From contig JACCSM010000061.1 in assembly GCA_013698525.1 (NCBI GenBank), positions 1 to 10,633 of the forward strand: a DNA stretch of 10,633 nt. The letters are read 5' to 3'. Origin of the DNA: Rubrobacteraceae bacterium. GTDB taxonomy: Bacteria; Actinomycetota; Rubrobacteria; Rubrobacterales; Rubrobacteraceae. The notes beneath the pieces were generated by a model that saw only the letters and a list, made by a program, of their open reading frames with translations, did no database searches and was not told the DNA's origin. Positions 1 to 7,952 of this stretch are shown here, one piece after another (position 1 is the stretch's first letter; every line of letters begins with the position of its first letter). Made by a program: the position numbers and the translations under genes.

Positions 1-158
1 CCTCCGTAACCCTCAGCCTGGAGCACGACCTCGCCGTCTACGACGCCTACTTCCTGGCGCTGGCTCAGGGCCTCGAAATGCCCCTCATCACCGCCGACCG
101 AAAGATGCTCTCCCGCCTCACCGCCGAGCACGGCGCCCTGGACCTCAAGGACCTATAA
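1..158 (+). CDS. PIN-domain (VapC-like) toxin, C-terminal fragment
   Basis: This is the last 51 codons of a gene entering from the left, read from base 3 and ending at TAA 156-158. The peptide contains HDLAVYDAYFLALAQ followed by PLITADRKM. That is the usual C-terminal half of a PIN-domain ribonuclease: an acidic D in a 'vYDa.ylaLA' helix, then the 'l.TaDrkm' strand and its second acidic residue. PIN proteins of the VapC group are toxins that cleave RNA, with metal ions held by a cluster of acidic residues. The front half, including the first catalytic Asp, lies outside the window, so completeness cannot be judged. Its antitoxin would normally lie upstream, also outside. It need not belong to the cas operon. 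The family call is fairly secure; activity is not shown. Confidence 0.8.
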   Translation, partial: SVTLSLEHDLAVYDAYFLALAQGLEMPLITADRKMLSRLTAEHGALDLKDL

Positions 159-252
159 ACAGCCCGCGAGGTCAGGGACGAAAAGCAACGCATGGTCGCC
201 GACAAGCTCGACTCTGGCATCTGCGAAGAGTAGTGCTCGAAGTGAGGGGCGC
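159..252 (+). other. Short intergenic region with an open continuation of the PIN frame
   Basis: These 94 bases separate the PIN gene from the ribbon-helix-helix gene. No convincing sigma-70-type promoter or rho-independent terminator hairpin is visible, although a promoter for the cas operon could be here. After the PIN stop codon the same frame stays open to TAG 231-233 and would read 24 charged residues (TAREVRDEKQR then MVADKLDSGICEE). This could be the worn tail of a longer gene or chance. ATG 192 has no obvious ribosome binding site. Confidence 0.35.
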
Positions 253-573
253 ATGTATGATGATGTTTACAAAGCGAAGGGAGGAGGCGTGGCCCATCTG
301 ACCCTGGAACTGCCGCAAGAGTTGATCTCCGAGCTTGAGAAGCGTGCCGGGAAAAGCGGCAAGAGCATACCGGATTTCATCCGCGAGGAACTGGAGTTTC
401 GCTACCTCCACCGGCTACCGAGACGCAAGAAGGGAGACATCTCCGACCACCCGGAGGTTCAGAGGGCGATACGACTTCAAGACGAGACCCGGAAGAGACT
501 AGAAGGTTCCGGCTACAGCGGTTCGGCAGTCGTGCGAGAGATGAGAGATCGAGACGCCAAAAGTGGAGATTAA
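253..573 (+). CDS. Ribbon-helix-helix (CopG/VapB-like) antitoxin or regulator
   Basis: This small protein carries a ribbon-helix-helix DNA-binding fold near its front: a short strand HLTLELPQEL, then helix ISELEKRAGKSGKSIPDFI and helix REELEFRYL. The strand pairs in a dimer to enter the DNA major groove. The rest is a charged tail (about residues 55-106) ending SAVVREMRDRDAKSGD, of the kind antitoxins use to wrap a toxin. Two starts are possible. ATG 253 (106 residues) has GAGGGG just upstream. GTG 289 (94 residues) has a strong GGGAGGAGG and begins right before the RHH strand, so it may be the true one. No toxin gene follows; the next gene is cas3', 18 bases after the stop. It is either an orphan antitoxin or a regulator adopted by the cas operon. 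Fold call good, role inferred. Confidence 0.75.
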   Translation: MYDDVYKAKGGGVAHLTLELPQELISELEKRAGKSGKSIPDFIREELEFRYLHRLPRRKKGDISDHPEVQRAIRLQDETRKRLEGSGYSGSAVVREMRDRDAKSGD

Positions 574-591
574 TAGCGAAGCGCCACGTTG

Positions 592-3387
592 ATGGAAGTA
601 CTTGTGCAAAATTCGCCGGTTGCCCGCGTTGGTTTTCCCGATTCGCAAATCATGAACAGGTTCCAAGTCTTCTTAGAGAACGACGAGGCCGAACCTTTGT
701 GTCATCAGGCGGAAGCTTTCCGAGAGGTCCTGAGCGGGCGCGCTGTACGCTTGGAGGCGGGTACGGCCTCTGGCAAGACCCTGTCCGTGGCATTGCCGCT
801 ATTCGAGAAGCTGGAGCGGGGCAAGACGCGAAGGATCCTTTTCCTCTACCCAACGCTCGCACTCATGGAGGATCAGCGGCGGGTCATGGATCGCCTAGCT
901 GAGATTTACGGTCTGGAAGAACCGGCCGTGGGGACTATACGGGGCGGGATGTCGTGTTCGAGTGTCGCTGCGGCACTGGGGAGAAAGGTCATCGTAGCGA
1001 CTCCGGACGCTGTTTACTGGTTCCTGCGTAAAAACGTCAAGTATTCGCATCTCTTGATCTATGGACTACTGCTCGCCGACGAGATCGTAGTGGACGAGGC
1101 GCACCTCTTTGCAGGACTTCCGGCGCAGAGCCTGACGGCTTTCCTGGATCGGCTCCGCGCTCTTCGGGAGCGTTACATTGGAGAACCCCCGAAGGTACAT
1201 GTCCTCACCGCCACGTGGCCCGACGACGGGACGCTGGATGGCCTGAACCCAGATGCCGTTTCCATCTCCGGAAGCTCTCTGGTCGGCGACGTAAATCTCG
1301 AAGTGTCACGCGCGGACGACCCGGTGGAGCGTTCACAGGCGTTGATTCAGGGGGCTATGGAACTCCTCGACGCCGGTTGTGAGAAGGTCCTGCTGGTCTC
1401 CAACTCGGCCCGCAGCGCGCATATCGCCTTCGACGGAATAACTGGCTCCGGAAAAGAAGCGCGTAGGCTGGAAGAGGTGCCGGACAATTTCAAGCTGACC
1501 TTCGGTTCCATAGATGCTCTTGAAGCCGTGAGGATCGCTGAAGGAGTCGGACTGGGAGAGCCCGCCTTGGATGCGCTGCGCGGAGATATGCCGCTCGGCG
1601 TCCGCAGGCTGCGGAAGTCTATCGTGATCGGGGTTCGCGGAGAGGTGATCGCCAGAGGTTACGGAGAACTTCTGGAGCGCAGGGTGAGAGAGCTCAAGTC
1701 CGAGCTATGGAAGGCTACGCGCGGCGACGTGGCCTCATACGATGTTCTCAAAGCGAAGCTCTCGCAGGACCAGCGCGCTGTTCTGGATGAATTGCCCGAA
1801 GGCAAGGTCACGGACTATGCAGCTATCAAGTCTGCACTGGAGTCGTGGGCCGGACAAGTGCAGGGACGGGTAGAGGCTGAACTCTCGGTGAACGAAGGGG
1901 AGGAAGGCGTACGCTTGACACTCCCTAAGATGCCGGAGTTGGAGGGTTTGCTGGGCCGCTTCCCTCTTGCAAGAGACTTTCTGAGGGAGTTGCGAAGGAA
2001 CTTCGTTTTGGAGGGTGAGTCTCTCGCCAACGCGCAAGGAATTCCAGTGGAGGCATATCGCGGGACCAGGCTGTCCGTGGCGAAGTTCATGAGTTGGTTT
2101 GGGGAGGAAGCTCGGGAGCGGCTCAGACAGAGCGTAGTGGAGAAGGCCGAGCACAGGGCCGTCGGGAAGATCAAGAGGAGAGACGACGGTCCGCTAGCCA
2201 TACTCTACTCCGGTTCCATGCCACGCCACGCCCGTGAGGGTTTGATCCCGCTCTTCGACAGGCTGCGCGTGCCCGTGGTGCTCGTCTCGACCTCTGCCGT
2301 GGAGGTGGGTGTGGACTTCGGCGCCGACGGGCTGGTGACCGAGGAGTGCTCCGGATCATCTTTCCTTCAGAGGTTCGGGCGGGTCGGACGGCGCGGCGAC
2401 GGAGCAAGGGCGAAGCTCATCTTGAAAGCCGCGAGCTACTCGTCGTTCTCGGACGGAGTCGAGAAACGTGCCGTTGTCGAACGTAGCGAGTTATCAGACA
2501 TCGTGAAGAGCGCGCTGCCCAAGCCTATTTTCCTGCGTGAGTCACTGTACGTACACGCTGTGCAAAGCGCCGTCACCCGTCAACTCGGTGAGGTGGGAGA
2601 AGAGCTTCCGTCCCCCGGCGAGATGGTTGAAAGCCTCGCCGGAGAGTTGCGTAGCGCGGAAGTGGAGCTTGCGTATGGGCTACGCGGCACGATGCCCGGC
2701 GTGCAACTCAGAGGCGGCGTGAGCAAAGGCCCCTTTTATGCTTTACGCTTCGCGGACTACGAGCGCCTCTTTCCACCAGAGTCACCTTTCGAGCTGGCGC
2801 GTCTGGACCGGGCCTTCGAGGAGATCGTCTACACGAGCCGCGAAGACCAGCGGGATGTCTTCGTGGACCTGCAACACACCTGGCCTCTGGTGCGCTCGAT
2901 GGCGTACCTGAACGGAGCCGAAGAGCTACGGATGACGCGCTTGCCCGGAGTATGGTCTGATCTCGATGGGTTCTTGAAGACTCTCGGAGTGCTGGAAAGG
3001 ATAAGAAGGGAAAGCCTTCCTCGTGAGCTCCTCGATGCTGTTTGCGAACACGAAAGTTTGCCGTCCGGAGCCCTGACGTACCCCGACGCCATGCTCTTCT
3101 ACGGTGACGTGGCGTTGAGTTGGAGAGCGGCAGGGATGTCCGACAGGCCAGAGTTGGTCCCGTACCGGCTCAGAGATCAATGGATGCTGCTATTGCCTTT
3201 GTGGGAAGGTGAGGATGCCGGGGCTTTGCTCTCGAAGCAAGGCGCGGAGAACCTCGAAGGACTCTTCTACGATCACGACGGGCTCAGGCATGGGAACGGC
3301 TGTGCGGGAAGAGCAGTAGGATTGGTGATCCTGGAGGAGCAGGCCGGAGCTTGCCTCGCGGTATGGGAGAGGCTCGTCCGTGGGTAA
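592..3387 (+). CDS. cas3': CRISPR-associated helicase Cas3' (type I-D)
   Basis: This 931-residue superfamily 2 helicase would unwind target DNA for degradation once the crRNA complex has bound it. Visible motifs, numbered from ATG 592, are: Walker A GTASGKT (57-63), the DEAH box D168-E-A-H171, motif III as T206-A-T (family usual S/T-A-T), motif V as STSAVEVGVDFGAD, and motif VI QRFGRVGRRG (593-602) with its arginine fingers. The stretch between motifs III and V is long and includes a charged helical insert (about 300-500). The 300 residues after motif VI are not recognised. There is no HD nuclease domain in this chain; it is encoded by the next gene, so this is the Cas3' half only. A TTG directly precedes ATG 592 and another ATG lies at 652, but Walker A spacing fits 592. 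No strong Shine-Dalgarno is seen. The 3' end overlaps the HD gene by 8 bases. Confidence 0.92.
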   Translation: MEVLVQNSPVARVGFPDSQIMNRFQVFLENDEAEPLCHQAEAFREVLSGRAVRLEAGTASGKTLSVALPLFEKLERGKTRRILFLYPTLALMEDQRRVMDRLAEIYGLEEPAVGTIRGGMSCSSVAAALGRKVIVATPDAVYWFLRKNVKYSHLLIYGLLLADEIVVDEAHLFAGLPAQSLTAFLDRLRALRERYIGEPPKVHVLTATWPDDGTLDGLNPDAVSISGSSLVGDVNLEVSRADDPVERSQALIQGAMELLDAGCEKVLLVSNSARSAHIAFDGITGSGKEARRLEEVPDNFKLTFGSIDALEAVRIAEGVGLGEPALDALRGDMPLGVRRLRKSIVIGVRGEVIARGYGELLERRVRELKSELWKATRGDVASYDVLKAKLSQDQRAVLDELPEGKVTDYAAIKSALESWAGQVQGRVEAELSVNEGEEGVRLTLPKMPELEGLLGRFPLARDFLRELRRNFVLEGESLANAQGIPVEAYRGTRLSVAKFMSWFGEEARERLRQSVVEKAEHRAVGKIKRRDDGPLAILYSGSMPRHAREGLIPLFDRLRVPVVLVSTSAVEVGVDFGADGLVTEECSGSSFLQRFGRVGRRGDGARAKLILKAASYSSFSDGVEKRAVVERSELSDIVKSALPKPIFLRESLYVHAVQSAVTRQLGEVGEELPSPGEMVESLAGELRSAEVELAYGLRGTMPGVQLRGGVSKGPFYALRFADYERLFPPESPFELARLDRAFEEIVYTSREDQRDVFVDLQHTWPLVRSMAYLNGAEELRMTRLPGVWSDLDGFLKTLGVLERIRRESLPRELLDAVCEHESLPSGALTYPDAMLFYGDVALSWRAAGMSDRPELVPYRLRDQWMLLLPLWEGEDAGALLSKQGAENLEGLFYDHDGLRHGNGCAGRAVGLVILEEQAGACLAVWERLVRG
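3366..3372 (+). promoter_or_regulatory. Ribosome binding site deciding a GTG start (HD gene)
   Basis: GGAGAGG lies seven bases before GTG 3380, inside the end of the helicase gene. It favours GTG 3380 over the in-frame ATG at 3398 and implies translational coupling. Confidence 0.6.
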
Positions 3388-4174
3388 CCTTGTGTCTATG
3401 TTCGAGGAAAGCCTCGGTAAGTCCACGGGCGCTCTGCCCCTTTACCGGCATACGATGGACGTGGTTAAGGGTGCGGTTAGCATCGTCCGCTTCGGCGAGA
3501 AGAAGCTCGGCTACGACAAGGGGCGCTCCGACCTCGTAGTCCTCTCCGCCTTCATGCACGACATCGGGAAGCTGAACGACAACTTTCAGCGGATGCTGCG
3601 ATACGTGTCCGAGGGCAGGCTCGAAAAGATAAAGAGCATACCCAAGATCAAGCACGAAGCCGAGACCTTCAACGTACTCGATGAGTTGCCGGGAGTCATC
3701 GAGAACAGCGCAAAGGCCATAGCCGGAGCCGTCAAAGAGGAGACCGGGTGGAGCATCTCCGCGGAGATCTTCGGCGCCGTGCCAGAGGATGTCTGGACGT
3801 TCGCCGTTACGCACCACGGGCTCTTCTACGTCTCTCTGGAGGAGTGGGAAGGTTACGAAGGTCCTCAGCGTCTCATCCGCCGCGAATGGACGACCTTCTA
3901 TCCGCGAGAGGTCGGGCGGCGCACGCTTCTCGACCTGCTACTTCGCTACCATCCTTTAGGCGGCGCCGTGATAGTGGCTGACCTGCTAGCGTCCTACGCA
4001 CACGAGAACGGCAAGGACCTGGACTCCATCCTCGCCGAGCACGAGCACCCCGGCGACATCATAGAGAACGTTCTTCTCCCCAATGCGGAGAGCATAGAAG
4101 CCAGCATTCGCAGGTACGACCCGCGAGATTACTCGCTCAGGGCGACCCTCAATCTTCTCCTCGGAGGTGTGTAA
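3380..4174 (+). CDS. cas3'': Stand-alone HD-domain nuclease (Cas3''/Cas10d HD domain)
   Basis: This is a 264-residue metal-dependent nuclease of the HD superfamily, expected to cut target DNA together with the helicase. From GTG 3380, the metal-binding pattern is visible: an early His (H25 in LPLYRHTMDVV), the signature H60-D61 in AFMHDIGKLNDNF, H92 in KIKHEAET, the pair H145-H146 in AVTHHGLFY, and a late Asp D201 in VIVADLLASYAHE. The layout matches Cas3-type HD domains. In described I-D systems this domain forms the N-terminus of Csc3/Cas10d. Here it is its own gene, with its TAA sharing one base with the ATG of the large subunit (TAATG). It starts inside the helicase stop region, so translation of all three is probably coupled. 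Whether to call it cas3'' or the detached HD of cas10d is a naming question; the enzyme class is clear. Confidence 0.88.
   Translation: MGNLVSMFEESLGKSTGALPLYRHTMDVVKGAVSIVRFGEKKLGYDKGRSDLVVLSAFMHDIGKLNDNFQRMLRYVSEGRLEKIKSIPKIKHEAETFNVLDELPGVIENSAKAIAGAVKEETGWSISAEIFGAVPEDVWTFAVTHHGLFYVSLEEWEGYEGPQRLIRREWTTFYPREVGRRTLLDLLLRYHPLGGAVIVADLLASYAHENGKDLDSILAEHEHPGDIIENVLLPNAESIEASIRRYDPRDYSLRATLNLLLGGV
4163..4167 (+). promoter_or_regulatory. Ribosome binding site for the cas10d reading frame
   Basis: GGAGG lies six bases before ATG 4174, which overlaps the HD gene stop as TAATG. The strong site and stop-start overlap fix the start of the large-subunit frame and suggest re-initiation coupling. Confidence 0.65.
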
Positions 4175-6293
4175 TGGACGGTACTTCGCATCGGGCTCTA
4201 TGGAGGGATGAGGCCGAACGGTTTATCGAGAGGTACGGGTTGGCAGAAGATTTGTCCATTGAGAGGTTGCAGGAACTTCTCTTCTCCCGGACCGCTTCCT
4301 GGACGACAACTCTGCCGGATGGCTCCGGCTTCCACTTCCTCAAGCTGCGCGTGCCTGTGGTTGAGCGCGAGGAGGTGCTGACCGGAAACCTGCTGTTCGG
4401 CGACTTTGTGCGGAAGTGCGCGCTCGAAGGCCTGAACCAGAACGGCGAGGCGATAGCCCTGACGGGAGATCTCGACGACGCCTACTACTTGGCCGTCTCA
4501 CGCAAAGGAGTCGGTGAGCTTGCTCTTGCGGTCCGGGTATGTGTAGAAGCCCGGCTACCGGAGCTCTTTTTGGCAGGGAAGACCTGGAGCGCGGGGTCCA
4601 CGGGAACCCGGAGAACATGTTCGGGTTCACCAAATGCGACTTCGAGCCTTACCCTGTGTTCTCTGTTCCGTCCTTCCTCGCTGAGAGCCTTTACGAATCC
4701 ATCGTCGAGGTACTGAGCGACAAGATAGAGAGCAAGCCGTTGATCTCCGTTGACAGAGCCCGGAGGGTCACGCGGGACCTGCGCAACATACAGGCTACGT
4801 TCGCTTTCTTCTTTGGGCGCACCAGTGGCGGCAGCGGAGACTCTCAAAGCCCGGCGAATTTCATCTACCGACTTGCCAGCGTGTACGGAGTCTTGAGCGA
4901 GGAAGAGGTGGTAGAGGCGCTCAGGCTCGAAGCGTTGAGCAAGAACTCGATCAAGGACGCCTTCGATCAAGCTACGCTGGACGAAGAGAAGACCAGAAAC
5001 CTCTTCCGTAAGCTTCTTCGGAGGTTCCGTGAGGAGAAGGCCGTGGATGCGGCTCCAGAAGAGTCCTGGTTCTTTCCCTACATCCGCGAGAGCGAGAAGC
5101 TTCTGGACGCTTCACCGGAGGAGTATCTGGACTGCGCGCTCGACGGCTCATCGCTGGGGTTTGCTCCTCTTGGAGAGGCAGAGCGCGGTGAGGGTCTCAT
5201 CTGCCGTGTGTGCGGAGCGCAGGTAGGTCCTGTAGGTGAAAAGAACATCTTGCTCGGGATCTCCGTCGGCAAGTTCCACAACCAGAGCGGCAGTATCGGC
5301 AAGGGTGCTCGCATCTGCCCGCGGTGCGCCCTCTTCTCATTTCTCAACACGAAGCTCTTCGGCATGACTTCCGCCGGGAAGTTCCCCGTTCCGAGCAAGG
5401 AAAACCTGATCTTCCACTACGGCAACCATACCGAGGACGACATTCACCGGCTCGACGCGCTTGCCAACAGAACTCTCGACCTCGCACGCCAGTTCGCGGA
5501 GGTACGGCGCACGGTTAGCGAGGATAACCGTAAGCTCAAAGAGGCCGAACGCACTACGATGGACGCGAGCTGGCGGAAGGATAGACTAGACGAGCTTACC
5601 TCAGAGGAGTCTTCTGCCGAAGACAAGGCGACCGTCCGCAAGGCTCTCGTCGAGCTTCTCTACGACAGGCCCGGCGTGGAGCAGGTAGTGTCCCAGATGC
5701 GGACGAACGGGGAGATCAGGGTGTTCTCGCTCGGCGCTGGGGGTCAGCGTCTTGTAGTCTTCGCCTTGCCTCACTTCAGGGACGAATTGGAGCTTGCGCA
5801 TCGCAGGTTCTCCTGCAGCCGATCTATGGTTTTCTCACTGATGGCTTTCCTGAGCGGCCTGTGTGACTGCGACGGTCCATTCTTCTTCCAGGGCAAGCCC
5901 CGGCTGGAAGCTTCCGGCAGCCACGGCGTCTTCTACATTCGCGACCGGGACTACGACTCGGAGCGTTACCGTCGCCTCTACGAAACCCTCTCGAACTTCG
6001 CTCACCGTGCCGTGGGCGGTGCGCCGAGCGACGCTTTGAAGGGACGACTGAAGCTTGCCGTGGAGCTTGAGGAAGCTCCTCTAGCCACCTTCGACTCGGT
6101 GCTGCGTGCCTCGCCCGTACGGCCGGGAGAGGATACGAAAGACTCGAAGTATCGGCGGGTTGCGAACACCGAGAGTGGCCGGTACGAGTACGATGAGACT
6201 CTGAAAGTCTACTCCCCATGGGAGTACCTGAAGGTCTTCGAGGAGATGAGAAAGCTGCAAAGGGAGGAGGCGCAGAGAGTTGGCAACAGATAG
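4174..6293 (+). CDS. csc3: Csc3/Cas10d large subunit without HD domain, broken by a frameshift
   Basis: The large subunit of a type I-D complex sits at the crRNA 5' end, helps recognise the PAM and recruits nuclease activity. Two frames cover this gene: 4174 to about 4570, then about 4566 to TAG 6291-6293. Joined by one added base they give about 706 residues. In that numbering the second part has a zinc-ribbon-like four-cysteine site, C344xxC347 (ICRVCGAQVG) and C382xxC385 (RICPRCALF), typical of Csc3/Cas10 proteins. No GGDD cyclase motif is visible, as expected for Cas10d, so it should not make cyclic oligoadenylates. The HD domain usually found at the front is encoded upstream; HD plus this gene sum to about 970 residues, near the usual length of the fused protein. 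Identity rests on the zinc site, position between HD and csc2, and length, not on strong global similarity I can demonstrate. If the frameshift is real, interference may be lost. Confidence 0.75.
4561..4580 (+). other. Frameshift site inside cas10d (T5 run)
   Basis: The upstream frame reads ...ARLPELF up to the T5 run at 4567-4571 and then becomes low-quality Ser/Thr/Arg-rich peptide ending at 4716. The frame one base back becomes sensible here (FGREDLERG, then NPENMFGFTK). Adding one T (T6) would give a continuous protein. A slip on C-TTT-TTG is conceivable, but this is not a perfect X-XXY-YYZ heptamer. The alternative is separate initiation at ATG 4617, which has GGAG at 4610-4613 before it. 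Confidence 0.75.
6261..6270 (+). promoter_or_regulatory. Ribosome binding site supporting a TTG start
   Basis: AGGGAGGAGG ends nine bases before TTG 6280, inside the 3' end of the cas10d frame. It supports initiation at this rare start, since the first in-frame ATG (6352) lies 72 bases further on. Confidence 0.55.
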
Positions 6294-6981
6294 GGATAGA
6301 GCGCAGGAGTTCTCGGAACTCTTGTTCGAAACTCTTTTCGGGCTAGGACTTATGCCTTTGAGGCTGGCCGAGCGGCCGGCGTCGTTCGAGAAGTATCCTC
6401 GGCAACTCCTCGAGAAACTTCGCGCAGCGGATGCAGGGGAACCGGGTGGTTTCGAGCGATCGTACGAGAGCTGGCAGAGCGACGTGCTTCGCAAGGCGCG
6501 CGGCGAGCTAAGGGAGGAAGGCGCTTCCCGGCTCGGGGAACTCAAGCGTTGGGTCCTGGACAATGAAAAATTCCTGCGTGATCGGCGCGTGATTCGGGAC
6601 CTCAGAACCAGCATCTACGGGCGGGCATTTATGTACCTGCTGGTCCGGCTGGCTCCGGCTCTGGAGTTCAAAAAGAGCGCAGCAAGAGCGAGGTTGTTAG
6701 AGGAGAAAGTGTCTGTACAGAGCGGTGCTGACGGACGGGAAAGGGAGATGTTGCGGGCGGTGGCCGACGCGGACTACCTGCGCCAGCACTTTGCGCAGCA
6801 TGTCTCTGTCTCCAGGGAGAAACTGAGAGAAGCTCTCGGAGAAGATAACGTAGACGAAGCCGTAGAGAACTCCATGGAGTTCGTGCTCGCGAACCCGAGA
6901 TGGTTCAACCGCATCTTCTCCGGAAGAGAGGACCGAAGGATTGAGGATGGAGAGACCGAGGGAGGGGAGAACAATGGCTAA
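6280..6981 (+). CDS. Probable small subunit (Cas11-like) of the I-D complex
   Basis: This 233-residue protein starts at TTG 6280 and overlaps the large-subunit stop by 14 bases. It looks almost wholly alpha-helical and is rich in Glu, Arg and Leu (for example SRLGELKRWVLDNEKFLRD and LVRLAPALEF). It has no catalytic motif, cysteine cluster, signal peptide or membrane segment that I can see. Its position between the large subunit and the Cas7 backbone gene, and its helical character, are those of small subunits (Cas11), which line the belly of Cascade-type complexes and bind the displaced strand. In studied I-D systems Cas11d is made by internal initiation within cas10d; here it would be an independent gene. 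It could instead be a split-off C-terminal part of Cas10d. I do not recognise it by sequence, so the function is inferred from context. The last 8 bases overlap csc2. Confidence 0.6.
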   Translation: MATDRDRAQEFSELLFETLFGLGLMPLRLAERPASFEKYPRQLLEKLRAADAGEPGGFERSYESWQSDVLRKARGELREEGASRLGELKRWVLDNEKFLRDRRVIRDLRTSIYGRAFMYLLVRLAPALEFKKSAARARLLEEKVSVQSGADGREREMLRAVADADYLRQHFAQHVSVSREKLREALGEDNVDEAVENSMEFVLANPRWFNRIFSGREDRRIEDGETEGGENNG

Positions 6982-7948
6982 CGATCTTCTGGGGCGGTTC
7001 AAGGAAGAGCTTGCTCCGGTAGACCTGCTGGTACCGGTTCAAGAGGGGAAGAAGAAGGTACTGCCGCCGCACATGACGAACAGGATCGTCACTATCGTCG
7101 GGATAAAGACCGTGCAGTCTAGGTTCCTGCCGGTCTCGCACGAAGGGGAGTCCAACGAGACCTACGTGGACAAGGTCGAGCTAATGGGCAAGGTCAGGGC
7201 CGAATTCATCGCCCGCAAGATGAAGGGTACGGAGCGCCGGTCTGCCATGCGCCTCTTCCGTGAACTCACCGAAGATCATGGCTCCGGTGACGGGTGGCAG
7301 ACGACTTTCAACAACTGGTTCGACACGAAACAGCCCTGCCGCATACCTAACGCTCTATGCACGCGCTGCTGGAACGACTCCCTGTTCGGTAGCCTGGAGG
7401 CTGGCAGAGGAGCTACGTTCGCACGCATACGCTACTTCGACACCTTCTCCTTTCAGGATGCGTCCGAGTGCATAGCATCAACCGCCAGCGAGGAAGGCAT
7501 AGCCATAGGCAATACCGTAGACGAGGACCTCAGCCAGGATCGCGGCAGCGCCTCTCTCCACTACTATGAGTACGTCAAGGCGGGCACGCAGTTCCCGTTC
7601 ATTACGGTGATCGAATCCCCCACTCTTCTGGATGTCAGCGGCATCTTAAACGCTATACCCGCCGCCGACTCGCGGGGGTACGGCAAGTATTCCGCGAGCA
7701 GCGGCAAGTTCTCGACGGAGATTTTCACCGTCTCCACTGGGCTGCCGAAGTTCTCCATCCTCGACATGCTCGAATGGGCCGACGAGGACGGTGGAAAAAC
7801 CGGGATACGACATCATTTTACCGGCTTGAAGACGAGCCGCTTCGAGAGCCACGTACGCGAGGCAGTTACACTGAAGCCAGAGGACGTAGATGGCCTGAAG
7901 GCAGAGATCAGAGGAGCCTTCGGAGAATACGCGGGCAGGCTGGGATAG
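6974..7948 (+). CDS. csc2: Csc2 (Cas7-type backbone protein, type I-D)
   Basis: This 324-residue protein is the Cas7-family RAMP subunit that polymerises along the crRNA spacer. The start is ATG 6974, with GGAGG eight bases before it; upstream in-frame ATG 6947 is less well supported. Recognisable Csc2 traits are the early HMTNRIVTIVGIKTVQSRFLP strand region, a cysteine cluster C122...C129xxC132 in ALCTRCWNDSLFG (about residues 127-139) that could bind zinc, ARIRYFDTFSF after it, and GTQFPFITVIESPTLLD in the RRM core. Length agrees with the family. It begins inside the end of the small-subunit-like gene and is followed four bases later by csc1, the usual csc2-csc1 order. It is the strongest marker in the window for subtype I-D. 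No damage is seen. Confidence 0.93.
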   Translation: MANDLLGRFKEELAPVDLLVPVQEGKKKVLPPHMTNRIVTIVGIKTVQSRFLPVSHEGESNETYVDKVELMGKVRAEFIARKMKGTERRSAMRLFRELTEDHGSGDGWQTTFNNWFDTKQPCRIPNALCTRCWNDSLFGSLEAGRGATFARIRYFDTFSFQDASECIASTASEEGIAIGNTVDEDLSQDRGSASLHYYEYVKAGTQFPFITVIESPTLLDVSGILNAIPAADSRGYGKYSASSGKFSTEIFTVSTGLPKFSILDMLEWADEDGGKTGIRHHFTGLKTSRFESHVREAVTLKPEDVDGLKAEIRGAFGEYAGRLG

Positions 7949-7952
7949 GGTA

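Noticed and set aside
159..252. Promoter or terminator upstream of the operon
   Set aside because: TATAAA at 154-159 overlaps the PIN stop codon and has no partner -35 box at proper spacing; no hairpin plus T-run was seen.
1735..2201. Two overlapping minus-strand frames within cas3'
   Set aside because: They are antisense to the helical insert of the helicase, with no domain and no ribosome binding site.
3284..3817. Long open frame on the minus strand (about 177 codons)
   Set aside because: It lies antisense to the helicase end and the HD gene, both with clear motifs; its peptide has no recognisable domain and reflects high-GC coding shadow.
4566..4610. Canonical programmed -1 frameshift signal in cas10d
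   Set aside because: C-TTT-TTG does not fit X-XXY-YYZ and the following stem is short and contains a mismatch, so a base error or mutation is more likely.
4174..6293. Type III Cas10 with cyclase activity
   Set aside because: No GGDD motif is visible, and neighbours are Csc2 and Csc1, which point to I-D rather than type III.
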